A stretch of 46,049 bases of DNA from an uncultured Pedobacter sp. (GCF_913776295.1 NZ_CAJYOJ010000033.1:1-46049); one strand, 5' to 3'; shown: positions 1-8,296, numbered from the stretch's first letter. Numbers and translations are program-made. The notes: generated by a model not told the origin, from the letters alone.

Positions 1-3
1 AAT

Positions 4-127
4 CCGAAAAATTTGTTAGGCCGGACTTAAGTAGAACGGAGACACAGTGCGAAGGCCTTTTTGGATGGAAATGTATATTTCATAAGTATTTAACTATCAA
101 ATAATTACAAAATAACGTCAATGGTAG
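4..127 (-). repeat. Dispersed ~125-bp repeat, inverted copy of 45883-46008
   Basis: Read on the minus strand, this stretch starts CTACCATTGACGTTATTTTG and ends in GGCCTAACAAATTTTTCGG. The same two blocks, in the same order and at nearly the same distance, occur on the plus strand at 45883-46008. The outer blocks are nearly identical and the middle is diverged. The inner part holds facing GGCC words, so it could fold. I see no coding capacity. It is most likely a dispersed intergenic repeat of this genome. Confidence 0.7.
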
Positions 128-175
128 CCTGTCGAAGACCTTTACTGATTAAAAAACATTTGTGCTTCGACAGGC
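127..175. repeat. 11-bp stem inverted repeat (GCCTGTCGAAG / CTTCGACAGGC)
   Basis: The arms GCCTGTCGAAG (127-137) and CTTCGACAGGC (165-175) are perfectly complementary around a 27-nt AT-rich loop. The element adjoins the repeat at 4-127 and lies just past the 3' end of the phytase gene. There is no clear U-tract, so I call it a dispersed palindrome rather than a terminator, although it could protect the 3' end of the phytase mRNA. Confidence 0.65.
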
Positions 176-233
176 CGCAACATTCTTGCTTCTTTGGATG
201 GAAGAGCCTTCTCCCAACAACGAAACTTTTAAC

Positions 234-1310
234 CTACTTATTTACACCAAGTTTTTTACCTGCTATGTCTTCCCATCTGTAAAAATGAAAAGTTCTGTCA
301 TCGCTCATCGCCACCAGTAAACCGTGCTTAAAATCGTTATTCAAGGGAACTGAAACCACATCAATACCATCTGTTTGATTAGCTGAATATTTTATGGTAG
401 TTAACAGCGGATGGAGATTAGCCGTATTGGCTTTAGCAACCCGATCGTATACTTTTAATTGTCTGGCACCCTGATCGGATACCAGGATATATCCTTTGTT
501 GCCCGGAGTTTTATAGATAGCGATACCTTCATTGTCAACAGCAAAATCGCCTTGTCCAAATAGCGCCAGTTCCTTATTTCCTTTGGCAGGATCTGCATAA
601 TATTTGCGTACACCAACCTGCTCATCGCAATAGTAAACAAAGCCCAGTTCGTTATCAACAGCAATGGCCTCGATTTCTTTTTTGCCACTGTATGATCCAA
701 ATTTTCGGACTAAATCGGCTTTAACATTTCCCTTTCCGTCATCTGCCAATAAATATTGCCAAAGGTAACCTCCGTTTTTAGGCCCGGTTTTCCGCCCCAC
801 AACGGCGTAGATTTTTCCATTTGGATCGGTATACATTGAAATGCCCATCAAATCACGGTACTCTGCCCCTGTTTCGCCCTCAAAAACAGGAATTCCACCA
901 TTGTCTATTGCTTTCATGTCAGGCAGAGAAAAGATCCGCAGTTTATGGGTATAACGTTCAGTTGTTACTGCAATATCTGTCTTCTTCCCTGCCAAAGACA
1001 AACCATAAGCAATATCCACATTGTCGGGCCGCTTTAGGCCCTTAATTGTTTTTGACTTAATGATTTTGCCTTTCAGATCGAAAACATACAAACCACCGTT
1101 GCTGTCTTTATCGGTACCGATAACTAAAGACTGTGCAGGATCATTCGGGTTTACCCAAATTGCGGGATCATCGGTATCAAAATCAACAGGATCAGAAACA
1201 TATAAAGGTTTTACTGCTGTATTACTTCCGTTTTGCGCACCTCCTTTACAGGATATGGCCAGGCTTAAAGCCGCAAGAGCGACAAATTTAAATAGATAAC
1301 TATGCTTCAT
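234..1310 (-). CDS. Beta-propeller phytase, lipoprotein (3-phytase)
   Basis: Predicted calcium-dependent beta-propeller phytase (BPP, Bacillus PhyC family), which releases phosphate from myo-inositol hexakisphosphate. The N-terminus has a hydrophobic stretch and a lipobox ending in Cys22 (LAISC), so it should be lipid-anchored in the envelope, possibly at the surface. DTDDPAIWV at residues 46-54 matches the family's metal/phosphate signature; RPDNVDI near residue 94 and DNEGIAIY near residue 255 fit other conserved blades. The length (358 aa) is normal for BPP. It is the last gene of a minus-strand unit: the beta-helix lipoprotein gene stops 2 nt before this ATG and a TonB-dependent receptor lies before that. 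Receptor-BPP neighbours are known in Bacteroidota and Proteobacteria. Family call is firm; surface location is inferred. Confidence 0.93.
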   Translation of the reverse strand: MKHSYLFKFVALAALSLAISCKGGAQNGSNTAVKPLYVSDPVDFDTDDPAIWVNPNDPAQSLVIGTDKDSNGGLYVFDLKGKIIKSKTIKGLKRPDNVDIAYGLSLAGKKTDIAVTTERYTHKLRIFSLPDMKAIDNGGIPVFEGETGAEYRDLMGISMYTDPNGKIYAVVGRKTGPKNGGYLWQYLLADDGKGNVKADLVRKFGSYSGKKEIEAIAVDNELGFVYYCDEQVGVRKYYADPAKGNKELALFGQGDFAVDNEGIAIYKTPGNKGYILVSDQGARQLKVYDRVAKANTANLHPLLTTIKYSANQTDGIDVVSVPLNNDFKHGLLVAMSDDRTFHFYRWEDIAGKKLGVNK

Positions 1311-1312
1311 TT

Positions 1313-2572
1313 TTATATTTTAGTTCCGTATGCCCCGACAAATGTAGATGGTGCAGGCGATATATAGGTGATTCCGTTTTTCATTACAATACCAGCCTTG
1401 TGATGACGGTTAAAGTTAGTGATACCTTTACCTAATGCCGGCGAGTTACCCTGCAGGTGAAAATCCCATGCGGTATTGAAATCGGCGTTGGCAACTGCGG
1501 TATTTAATGGATAATTCACAAATTTTGGATCATTTGCACCGGCCACATTGCTGATCACATCATTTTTACCACCCACAATATCACCGGTTGGCTGGAACTG
1601 ATTTACAGTAGTCTGATCAAAACCATAGTACCAGTTATTGCTGTAAGCAGAACGGCTGTCTTCAGGCTTTTTCGAATCTCTTTTCACCCCAAAACGAGCA
1701 TTGGCAAAAAGATTATTATACAGATCGGCACGTACATTACTTTCCAGCCAGATCGATCCACCTTTAGCTGTTGGCCTTCTCCAACCTGTGTTTACCATGG
1801 TGTTGTTGTACGCAATAATATAGGTTTGCGGCGTTTTATCTCCTGTATTTGACAATTTTAAAGCATTAGTATTAGTGCTATAAACCAGGTTATAGGCGAT
1901 ATCTGCTAAACAGCCTGATTTAAAGTTCATGGCCTCTCCCCCTGTTACGCCTGTGGTATAAAATATATTATTGGCAAAAATAATTTTTCCGCCCTCAATG
2001 TAGGTACAATCTTCCTGCAGGTTTCTGAAGATGCTATTTTGAACAACCAATTTGCCGTTGGCATTGGCAAACCAAAGTGCAGGTAAATTTTCTCCGGCTT
2101 TGGCTTTATAAAGCCCCATTTTAACCGATGTGGAAGCATCTGAAGTGGTGGATCCGGCGTATTCGAGAATGACATGATCGAGCACCAGTTCCTCGCAGGT
2201 GGGTCCGGCCAAAATACCACCCCAAAGCTTTCCGAATTTTTTCGAGGCTGTTTTATAAAATTCATTTACCGTAAACCTGATCGGATTTTCTGCCGTTCCC
2301 AGCGCATACAGATTACCTTTTATAACAATCTCTGGCTTGGCAACGGTATCCATCAGCACCGTTACCCCTTCTTCAATAGTCAGCGTTTTCCCCTCCGGGA
2401 TAACGATATCACCTTTAATTACCTGCGTACTGCCTTTTGCCCAAACTCCCGAAACTTCACCGATTGCCGAACCATCAACAGCGGTTGTATCTACATCTAT
2501 ATTGGCTTTTTTACATCCTGCCAGTGCCAGCACCAAAAGGATTAATAATTTAAAAATCTGATTTGATTTCAT
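1313..2572 (-). CDS. Right-handed beta-helix lipoprotein of the phytase operon
   Basis: A 419-aa lipoprotein (lipobox LAGC, Cys20). From about residue 45 the sequence has short beta-strand repeats with the GDIVIPEGKTLTIEEGVTV pattern and many Asn-ladder positions (for example YNLVYSTNTNALKLSN and YNNTMVNTG), typical of right-handed parallel beta-helix proteins. I see no polysaccharide-lyase catalytic signature. It sits 22 nt after the TonB receptor stop and 2 nt before the phytase, the slot where a SusD-like surface lipoprotein is found in glycan systems. I infer a surface substrate-capture or accessory role for inositol phosphates or phosphorylated polymers. An enzymatic role on a phosphate-bearing polymer is the alternative. 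Specific function unknown. Confidence 0.8.
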   Translation of the reverse strand: MKSNQIFKLLILLVLALAGCKKANIDVDTTAVDGSAIGEVSGVWAKGSTQVIKGDIVIPEGKTLTIEEGVTVLMDTVAKPEIVIKGNLYALGTAENPIRFTVNEFYKTASKKFGKLWGGILAGPTCEELVLDHVILEYAGSTTSDASTSVKMGLYKAKAGENLPALWFANANGKLVVQNSIFRNLQEDCTYIEGGKIIFANNIFYTTGVTGGEAMNFKSGCLADIAYNLVYSTNTNALKLSNTGDKTPQTYIIAYNNTMVNTGWRRPTAKGGSIWLESNVRADLYNNLFANARFGVKRDSKKPEDSRSAYSNNWYYGFDQTTVNQFQPTGDIVGGKNDVISNVAGANDPKFVNYPLNTAVANADFNTAWDFHLQGNSPALGKGITNFNRHHKAGIVMKNGITYISPAPSTFVGAYGTKI

Positions 2573-2594
2573 GTCGTTGTTTTTTAAAAAGCTA

Positions 2595-5372
2595 TTAATT
2601 CAATTTATACCTGAAGCCAATAAGATAATTTTGGCCATAATAATCGCTCCTGATCAGCGTATTTCCGTTTTTAACCAAATCTTCTTTTATATTGTTGTTT
2701 GCCGGATTTGTACCTTTTATAAATAGTTTGGTTGGCGTATTCAATATGTTATTGGCTTTAACGAAAACACTTATTCCGCCTTTAAAACGCTTCTCGGCAG
2801 ATGCATCTACCTGTATAAATCCTTCCTGCCACAAATCGTTATTTAAAAATTGGGAAACCGTGTTAATACGTGGACCAGTGTAAGCGCCGGCAACCTGTGC
2901 GTCCCAGCCTTTTTTGGTATCTTTAAACAATATAGACAGGTTGGCAATATGCGCCGACTGACCATAGAGCGGGCGCTCCTGGTTAACATTTGCAGGCTCC
3001 GTATCTCCTGTAGTGCTATTGATTACCCTGGTGGTTTTGGTGGTATTAATACGTGAGTGGGTGTAAGTATAATTTGCCTTTACCCCTATTTTACTGAAAT
3101 ACTTGATGTAATCTAACTCGGCACCAAAGTTCCTTGCGGTACCGAAGTTGCCTGGGCTGTAATAAATATCCTGACCGCGGACAGCATCGGCCTGAAAAGT
3201 ATATTCAATAGGGTTTTTTATTCTTTTGTAAAAAGCACCAACCAATAACTGCTCGGAAGCGCCTGGAAAAAGTTCGTACCTTAAATCGAAGTTATCGGCC
3301 AGTGCACGTTGCAAATTAGGATTGCCGCGTTCCTGAAATTCTTCATTTACCACTTTTCCGGGTACAATTTCGTAAAAGCCGGGACGGTTAAGGGCTTTAT
3401 AATAAGATGCATGTAGCTGTGCTTTTTCTGTTAAAAAGTATTTTGCAGTTAAACTCGGTAATACATCGGTATAAATCTGGTTTCCTTTCGGAAAAGATTC
3501 TCCGGCCGCAAAAAGAAGGTTGTAACCCTGATTGGTGTGTTCTACTCTTGCACCGCCGATTACCTCTAGTTTAGCTGATTGATATTTAAACATGCCATAA
3601 CCGGAAGTGGTCTGCTCTGTAGCATCGTAAGTTAGCGAATTGGCTACCGCACCTGTTGGATTGCTTACTACCAGATTCAGATCGGTATAATTCTGGAAAT
3701 TTACACCGTAAATATCATTTGCGCGCTCAGCTCCCGGCGCCATATTATAGTTGTTAAAGAAACTGCTTCTCTGTTTATCCCGGTATAAACCTCCAGCCAT
3801 AACATCCAGTTTATGGTCGCCAGCTAAAACATGGTAGGTTAAATCCAGATATCCAGCTAAATCCTCATCAGTATTTCGCTCCCATCTGCGCGTAACCGGG
3901 TTGGTGTTGACTAAACTGGTGCGTTTGCGTTGAAAATTCTGCTCCAGGCCATTAAGGCTGATACTGGTATTTTCAGGCACATCGTTTTTGGCAGATGAAT
4001 AAACACCCGACCATTGTACCTTAAATTTATCATCAAAAAATTTGTGTTCGCCATGCAGCGTAGCATTATAAATCTGCTGTTCGGTTAAACGGCTACGGGT
4101 ATCAAAAACCAGCTGTGCATTCCCATCTATAGGATCATAATCCTTGTTATAAGTAGTGGTTACGGCATCCCTAAGTTGCTGGTTTTTCAGGTTGACATAA
4201 ACATTATAAAAACTGATCTGGTGATCCTTGTTGAAAACATAATCAATCTTTGCATGCAAACCTGTACGCTGTTGCTGTTCTGAGAATTCACGATAGCTTT
4301 TACTGGTGATCGTGGCATAGGCATCTGTACCCACAACCGAATTATTGTAAAACGTACTGTTGCTTCCGCGGTAGGTATTCTGGTAACTACCAGCCAGCAC
4401 AACACCCAGTTTATTATCTAAATAGCGTTTACTTAAAGATAAACTTCCGATTAAATTAGGTGCAGGATTTTTAAACTTATAATCAAGTGTACCTTTAGTA
4501 AAATCGTTCTGTGTAGCATTATAATTTTTTCCGTTTATTTCATAAGGTGATTTATAACTGATATCGGAAGCATTGTATCTGGTAAACTTACGATCGAAAA
4601 ACAACTGGCTATAACCGGTAGAAACATTGGCATTTACCTGCAGTTGGCCTGGTGCATTTTTCATCACCATGTTGATGGCCCCGCCGATTGCATCGCCCTC
4701 TAAATTTGGTGTAAGGGTTTTGTATACCTCCAAACGATCGAGCAAATCAGCAGGAAAAAGATCGAGCGGAACATAACGGTATTTATTGTCAGGACTTGGG
4801 ATTTTAACGCCATTGACCAAAGTATAATTATAGCGTTTATCCATCCCCCTTAATATGGCATACTGCCCATCGCCATTACTATTGCGCTCTATTGACACAC
4901 CCGAAATGCGTTGCATTACATTTGCTACGGTTAAATCCGGTGAGATTTCAATTGCCCGGCCCGATACGATGTTCATCAGTTGCGGCGCATTTTTTTCTAA
5001 GCGCCTGGCGCCCTGATCGGTAGAACCAACTACATTTGATTTAATGGTCACATCATCCAGACTTTTGGAATCACTTTCCATATAAAACTTTAAATGATCA
5101 TTGTCTTCCTTCAAAATCATGAATGTTTTCTCAATGGTTCTGTAGGTAATGTAGCTTACGCTGATTTTAGCCGTACCCACTTTAACATCCTTAAATTCGA
5201 AAGTGCCATCCAATCCGGTATTGGTTATGCGTTTTGGATTTTCTAATACCACTGTGGCACCTACAATGGCCTCGCCAGTTTGCTTATCGTAAACGTGGCC
5301 TTTCAGTTTTGTGGCATGAACTGTGCCTGCACAAAACAGAAGCAGAAATAAAATTTGTAATGGTTTATTCAT
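2595..5372 (-). CDS. TonB-dependent receptor of the phytase operon
   Basis: A 925-aa outer-membrane active transporter. I start it at ATG 5372 because MNKPLQILFLLLFCAGTVHA is a clean signal peptide; an upstream in-frame ATG at 5426 would add 18 non-signal residues. The mature protein begins with a carboxypeptidase-regulatory-like fold (KLKGHVYDKQTGEAIVGATV, GLDGTFEFKDV). A plug follows (around residues 120-240, with VMQRISGVSIER, ILRGMDKRYNYTLVNG and GDAIGGAINMVMK), then a 22-strand-type barrel ending GFRYKLN with the usual hydrophobic C-terminus. It is followed by a beta-helix lipoprotein and a phytase, so the likely cargo is phytate, lower inositol phosphates or related organic phosphate. 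No SusD homologue is next to it. Receptor call is firm; cargo is inferred from context. Confidence 0.93.
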   Translation of the reverse strand: MNKPLQILFLLLFCAGTVHATKLKGHVYDKQTGEAIVGATVVLENPKRITNTGLDGTFEFKDVKVGTAKISVSYITYRTIEKTFMILKEDNDHLKFYMESDSKSLDDVTIKSNVVGSTDQGARRLEKNAPQLMNIVSGRAIEISPDLTVANVMQRISGVSIERNSNGDGQYAILRGMDKRYNYTLVNGVKIPSPDNKYRYVPLDLFPADLLDRLEVYKTLTPNLEGDAIGGAINMVMKNAPGQLQVNANVSTGYSQLFFDRKFTRYNASDISYKSPYEINGKNYNATQNDFTKGTLDYKFKNPAPNLIGSLSLSKRYLDNKLGVVLAGSYQNTYRGSNSTFYNNSVVGTDAYATITSKSYREFSEQQQRTGLHAKIDYVFNKDHQISFYNVYVNLKNQQLRDAVTTTYNKDYDPIDGNAQLVFDTRSRLTEQQIYNATLHGEHKFFDDKFKVQWSGVYSSAKNDVPENTSISLNGLEQNFQRKRTSLVNTNPVTRRWERNTDEDLAGYLDLTYHVLAGDHKLDVMAGGLYRDKQRSSFFNNYNMAPGAERANDIYGVNFQNYTDLNLVVSNPTGAVANSLTYDATEQTTSGYGMFKYQSAKLEVIGGARVEHTNQGYNLLFAAGESFPKGNQIYTDVLPSLTAKYFLTEKAQLHASYYKALNRPGFYEIVPGKVVNEEFQERGNPNLQRALADNFDLRYELFPGASEQLLVGAFYKRIKNPIEYTFQADAVRGQDIYYSPGNFGTARNFGAELDYIKYFSKIGVKANYTYTHSRINTTKTTRVINSTTGDTEPANVNQERPLYGQSAHIANLSILFKDTKKGWDAQVAGAYTGPRINTVSQFLNNDLWQEGFIQVDASAEKRFKGGISVFVKANNILNTPTKLFIKGTNPANNNIKEDLVKNGNTLIRSDYYGQNYLIGFRYKLN

Positions 5373-5546
5373 TGCGTTTGGTTTTGTCTTTTTATTATCG
5401 ACAGCGCAAAGATGTACACAGCACATTACACGATGAAATGTTAAGGGTTACATAAAAGCAACAGCGTTACAAAGAGCATATACCAAAAGGCAACACACAG
5501 ATACAATAAACTAATAATGAACAAATTAACATTAAACAAAAACGCC

Positions 5547-5585
5547 GTTATGATTTTATTACCGTTACATTAACGAATTGTTAAG
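5547..5585 (-). promoter_or_regulatory. Four 11-bp-phased TAAC/TAAT half-sites upstream of the TonB receptor (PhoB-box-like layout)
   Basis: On the minus strand, CTTAAC (5585-5580), GTTAAT (5574-5569), GGTAAT (5563-5558) and CATAAC (5552-5547) follow each other at exactly 11 bp, about 175-215 nt before the receptor start. PhoB/OmpR-family regulators bind direct repeats with 11-bp spacing. The spacing is seen directly; assignment to PhoB is inferred from the layout and from the downstream phytase. The rest of the 261-nt gap 5373-5633 shows no gene. A near-consensus -7 (CATCTTTG, minus strand, 5414-5407) may drive the receptor. Confidence 0.4.
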
Positions 5586-5633
5586 CCCAAAAAAGTGTTC
5601 AAAACAGACAAAATACGACGGCTGGTGTAACGG

Positions 5634-7238
5634 TTACAAAGCTTGGATAAATGCCGATAAATTATCACCTTGAGCCAGGTTTAGCTTTTTTCTTAATCTA
5701 TATCTTGATACCCTCAAGCTATCAGTTGATATACCAAGTAAGGTGGCAATATCACCAGAATCGAGGTTCATTTTTAATAAGGCAATTAAGCGCATATCTG
5801 CTGAAGTAAGCTCATGGCTATATTTTTTAAGGGTTTCCAGAAACTGATGGTGAACCTGTTCGAAGGCTGCCGTGAATTCTTTCCAGTTGCGTTCGTGGTT
5901 GAAGCTCTGGTTAATTTCGGTGAGAATCTGGTTCATTTGCTTTTTCTGATCACGCTTGTCCTCTTTTACCATAGCTTGCAGCGTACTTCTCAGGTTTTCC
6001 AAGAACTGATTATGCTTGATTAGATTTAATGTATGTGTAGATAGTTCCCTGCTTTTAACCTCCAGCAATTGTTTCAGGTTTTGTTCTTCGAGCTGAAGAT
6101 TTTTGAGCTCAAGACTGGTCATCTCGTGCGCTATCGTTTTCTGTCTGGCCAGCATCTGCTGATCTTTCAATTTTAAACGTTGCCTGCTAAACATCACAAA
6201 ACCTAAAACAACCAATAATATTACTACGATGATAGAAGCACAGGCAATAATCCGGTTTACTTTTCGGTCGTTTTTCAACCTGATAATCTCATCCGATTTT
6301 TTATTGATATCGTAAAGCACCTGCAAAAATGCCGCCTGCCTGGCGCCATCTACCGAATACAGGTCAATAGTGTGTTTGTAGCCAAGTTTTACATAATGGT
6401 AAGCACTGTCCATGTTGTTCAATAGCTCGTAGGCCTTGCCCAAATCTCTACAACAGGCACTTAACTGATAAATATTCTCCATTTTTTCGGCAAGTTTAAG
6501 TGCGGTTTTGGTTTGCACAATACTTTCCTTATACCGGCCGGTTTTACGCAAAATATCGCCTAAATTGTTAATTACCTCAATACTCCCAAGCTGATGATGA
6601 TCTTTCTGATAGAAATCCAGTGACTGTTTAAAGTGTACATAAGCAGAATCGTAACGCTCCAGATCTTCATAGATACTCCCCAGGTTTTCGTGTATTTTTG
6701 CAGCAGTACTTTTATCCCCCAGCTTTCCGCTTAGTTTTAATGCCTTATTTTGGTAATAAAATGCACTATCATAAAGCTGCCCTTTTTCGTATAGCTGCCC
6801 AATATTGCCTAAAACAGTTACCTGACCCTTCAAATTATTAATTTTTTTATAGATGCCTATGGCTTTCCGATAACTATGCATAGCCTTATCCTTCTGCTTC
6901 ATATAATAGTAAAGCACGCCGGCATCGTTAAGATTGGCTGCCAATAACAGCGGTTGACTGGCATTTCCAAATATTTTATCTGCTTTTAAAAAGAATTCTA
7001 AAGATTGACTGAAATGGCCTTGTGTATAACAGATCTTGCCCATTTGCTGTAAACATTTACCTTCTAATAGCTCGTCGTTATTATCAATAGCTTTGGCATA
7101 AATCCTCTTTAATTGAGCCAGGGCTGTAGTCGGATCTTTCTGATCTTGTTCAATAATCGATTCAAATCTGTCATCCCGAGCCTTTACATTAGAGATAAAA
7201 AGAAGAAAAAATATAAGCAGACTACCGAGTTTTTTCAT
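5634..7238 (-). CDS. TPR-transmembrane-HTH regulator (LuxR/GerE-like C-terminus)
   Basis: A 534-aa regulator. I start it at ATG 7238, where MKKLGSLLIFFLLFISNVKA forms a signal peptide; the longer reading from 7325 only prepends non-signal sequence. Residues ~35-290 hold about six tetratricopeptide repeats (for example YYQNKALKLSGKLGDKSTAA). One membrane helix follows (IIACASIIVVILLVVLGFVMF), then a Glu/Lys/Gln-rich coiled coil. The C-terminus is a helix-turn-helix of the form ADMRLIALLKMNLDSGDIA / LLGISTDSLRVSRYRLRKKL. This architecture is common in Bacteroidota as a one-piece membrane sensor-regulator. It lies immediately upstream of, and on the same strand as, the receptor/phytase genes, so it probably controls them. 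No kinase domain is present. The signal it senses is unknown. Confidence 0.85.
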   Translation of the reverse strand: MKKLGSLLIFFLLFISNVKARDDRFESIIEQDQKDPTTALAQLKRIYAKAIDNNDELLEGKCLQQMGKICYTQGHFSQSLEFFLKADKIFGNASQPLLLAANLNDAGVLYYYMKQKDKAMHSYRKAIGIYKKINNLKGQVTVLGNIGQLYEKGQLYDSAFYYQNKALKLSGKLGDKSTAAKIHENLGSIYEDLERYDSAYVHFKQSLDFYQKDHHQLGSIEVINNLGDILRKTGRYKESIVQTKTALKLAEKMENIYQLSACCRDLGKAYELLNNMDSAYHYVKLGYKHTIDLYSVDGARQAAFLQVLYDINKKSDEIIRLKNDRKVNRIIACASIIVVILLVVLGFVMFSRQRLKLKDQQMLARQKTIAHEMTSLELKNLQLEEQNLKQLLEVKSRELSTHTLNLIKHNQFLENLRSTLQAMVKEDKRDQKKQMNQILTEINQSFNHERNWKEFTAAFEQVHHQFLETLKKYSHELTSADMRLIALLKMNLDSGDIATLLGISTDSLRVSRYRLRKKLNLAQGDNLSAFIQAL

Positions 7239-7287
7239 TTTAAAGGCAATTGCATCAGGCAATATGGAGCAAAGAAAAGATACCTGT

Positions 7288-7305
7288 GTTAAGTTAAAGT
7301 TAAGT
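7288..7305 (-). promoter_or_regulatory. Two ACTTAAC direct repeats 11 bp apart before the TPR/HTH regulator
   Basis: On the minus strand the heptamer ACTTAAC occurs at 7305-7299 and again at 7294-7288, exactly 11 bp apart, about 50 nt before the regulator's chosen start. The core TTAAC is the one seen in the four-unit array at 5547-5585. The same response regulator may act on both promoters. In AT-rich DNA a single pair could be chance, so the call depends on the pairing with the other site. Confidence 0.35.
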
Positions 7306-7382
7306 GAAGTATCAGTTGATATCATTAAGGTGCTTTACCGAATCCATTTGGCTTTATGTTCCAAGTGATATTAACTTTTTAC

Positions 7383-7406
7383 GTGTCAGATGGTAACATC
7401 ATACAC
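7383..7406. repeat. 24-nt hairpin repeat (10-bp arms, 4-nt loop), copy 1
   Basis: Arms GTGTCAGATG and CATCATACAC flank the loop GTAA. The reverse complement matches the copies at 35818, 35869 and 36230, including the flanking TGTGGT on one side and an A-rich tract on the other. Two arm positions have drifted, so this copy is degenerate. It is one of the few structured items in the gene-free stretch 7239-7936. Confidence 0.65.
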
Positions 7407-7552
7407 CACAATTATTTTAACTTAAACAGGCCTATGTTAATTAAACCCGACCGGCAGCGTTATCCCCGTATTGATCCCGCAGAAAACGCTGATCTACGCA
7501 GAGGTCATTCCATCATCCGTTTTACATCTTCCATGTTATCTCCCGGGTTAAC

Positions 7553-7639
7553 TAGCCCTGATGGGAGCGGCATCCCTTTTGGCTGAGAAAAATTGTTTAA
7601 AAAATAAGGTTTCCAAAAGGATAGAGCGCACAGCAGGAC
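7553..7639 (+). ncRNA. Flavo-1-like structured element
   Basis: The stretch begins AGCCCTGATGGGAGCGGCAT and ends CAAAAGGATAGAGCGCACAG followed by CAGGA. CCTTTTGG (7575-7582) pairs perfectly with CCAAAAGG (7613-7620), AT/AT extends the stem past one bulged C, and CCTG (7557-7560) pairs with CAGG (7634-7637). The linker is AT-rich. The paired blocks AGCCC-GAT-AGCGG-ATCC and GGATA-AGCG-GCAGGA are those I recall for the Flavo-1 RNA of Bacteroidota, found in intergenic regions and of unknown function. The structure is seen directly; the family name is from memory and needs an Rfam check. Confidence 0.55.
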
Positions 7640-7729
7640 AGGACCCAACCGACAGGCACAGGAAACTGCGCGCCAAAAAAATAGAATAAACATTTGGTAA
7701 CTAACTATAAATCAATAGTATTTTTACCT

Positions 7730-7753
7730 TTATCAGATGGAAACATCTGATAA
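7730..7753. repeat. Perfect 24-nt hairpin repeat, copy 2 (TTATCAGATG, GAAA, CATCTGATAA)
   Basis: The arms TTATCAGATG and CATCTGATAA are fully complementary around a GAAA tetraloop. It shares the TCAGATG core with copy 1. Fragments of the same words recur at 7809 (AACATCAGA) and 7870 (TTATCTGATGA). It lies about 170 nt upstream of the promoter at 7903-7931. Confidence 0.7.
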
Positions 7754-7902
7754 CACAGCAATGGAATCTTTTTTGTTTGAGTTTTATTGCTATTAACTGC
7801 CGGATAGAAACATCAGACAGCGCAGGTGAAAAATATTCCACTTTAGTGAACTGACGATCAGTATTTAATTATCTGATGAGGTCAGCAAGCGTAATAAAAG
7901 GT

Positions 7903-7931
7903 TTGATTTCATTTTTTTAAATGTAACTTTG
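7903..7931 (+). promoter_or_regulatory. Consensus Bacteroidota promoter of the TonB/ABC-2 operon
   Basis: TTG at 7903-7905 (within GTTTGATTTC) is separated by 18 nt from TAACTTTG at 7924-7931, an exact fit to the Bacteroidota -33/-7 consensus (TTG, then TAnnTTTG). Transcription should start near 7936-7938, right at the TTG start codon of the next gene. A perfect small palindrome, ACTGA-CGA-TCAGT (7850-7862), lies about 40 nt upstream of the -33 and could be a regulator site. No convincing Fur-type box is visible here. Confidence 0.75.
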
Positions 7932-7936
7932 TTGCA

Positions 7937-8296
7937 TTGAATCTTTTAGAGCATAAATACCGCAATGAAATTTTTACCCGCATATGGGCGGTTTTGATAT
8001 TGGCATTATTTCTTAATGGGGCCTTGATACAAAGTTTGCACCACCATGGCGCAAAAGAAACGACATCTCATCAACCAGATTCAAAACACAGCAGGCAGCT
8101 TGACGCTGCAAAGTTAAGCTGTAAACTTTGTGAGGTACTGAAACAGCAAGCGCACTTTTTCGATATCCCTGCATGCTATTCAATTCTTTTACCAATAAGG
8201 AAACCAGGCATTAAATCCTGTGTGTACCTCATCAAACAACCTGTTGCTCATATTTTATGTTATAGCAATAAAGGTCCCCCGAGCTTAACGGCCTAG
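7937..8296 (+). CDS. Small His/Cys-rich single-helix membrane protein, first gene of the TonB/ABC-2 operon
   Basis: A 119-aa protein with one N-terminal membrane helix (residues ~14-33, FTRIWAVLILALFLNGALIQ), then a HHH cluster (35-37), further His (45, 51, 73) and a CKLC pair (Cys62/Cys65). I do not recognise the family with certainty. The plan of a short helix, His-rich linker and CxxC recalls small proteins next to TonB-dependent copper receptors, such as DUF2946-type proteins beside OprC in Pseudomonas, and would suit metal handling in the periplasm. The only in-frame start covering the helix is TTG 7937, which lies at the predicted transcription start, so translation may be leaderless. 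The ABC ATPase begins 85 nt downstream. Reality as a gene is likely but not proven. Confidence 0.6.
   Translation: MNLLEHKYRNEIFTRIWAVLILALFLNGALIQSLHHHGAKETTSHQPDSKHSRQLDAAKLSCKLCEVLKQQAHFFDIPACYSILLPIRKPGIKSCVYLIKQPVAHILCYSNKGPPSLTA

Noticed and set aside
7505..7693. A minus-strand 62-codon frame as a gene
   Set aside because: It is the antisense of the Flavo-1-like element and has no promoter or recognised sequence.
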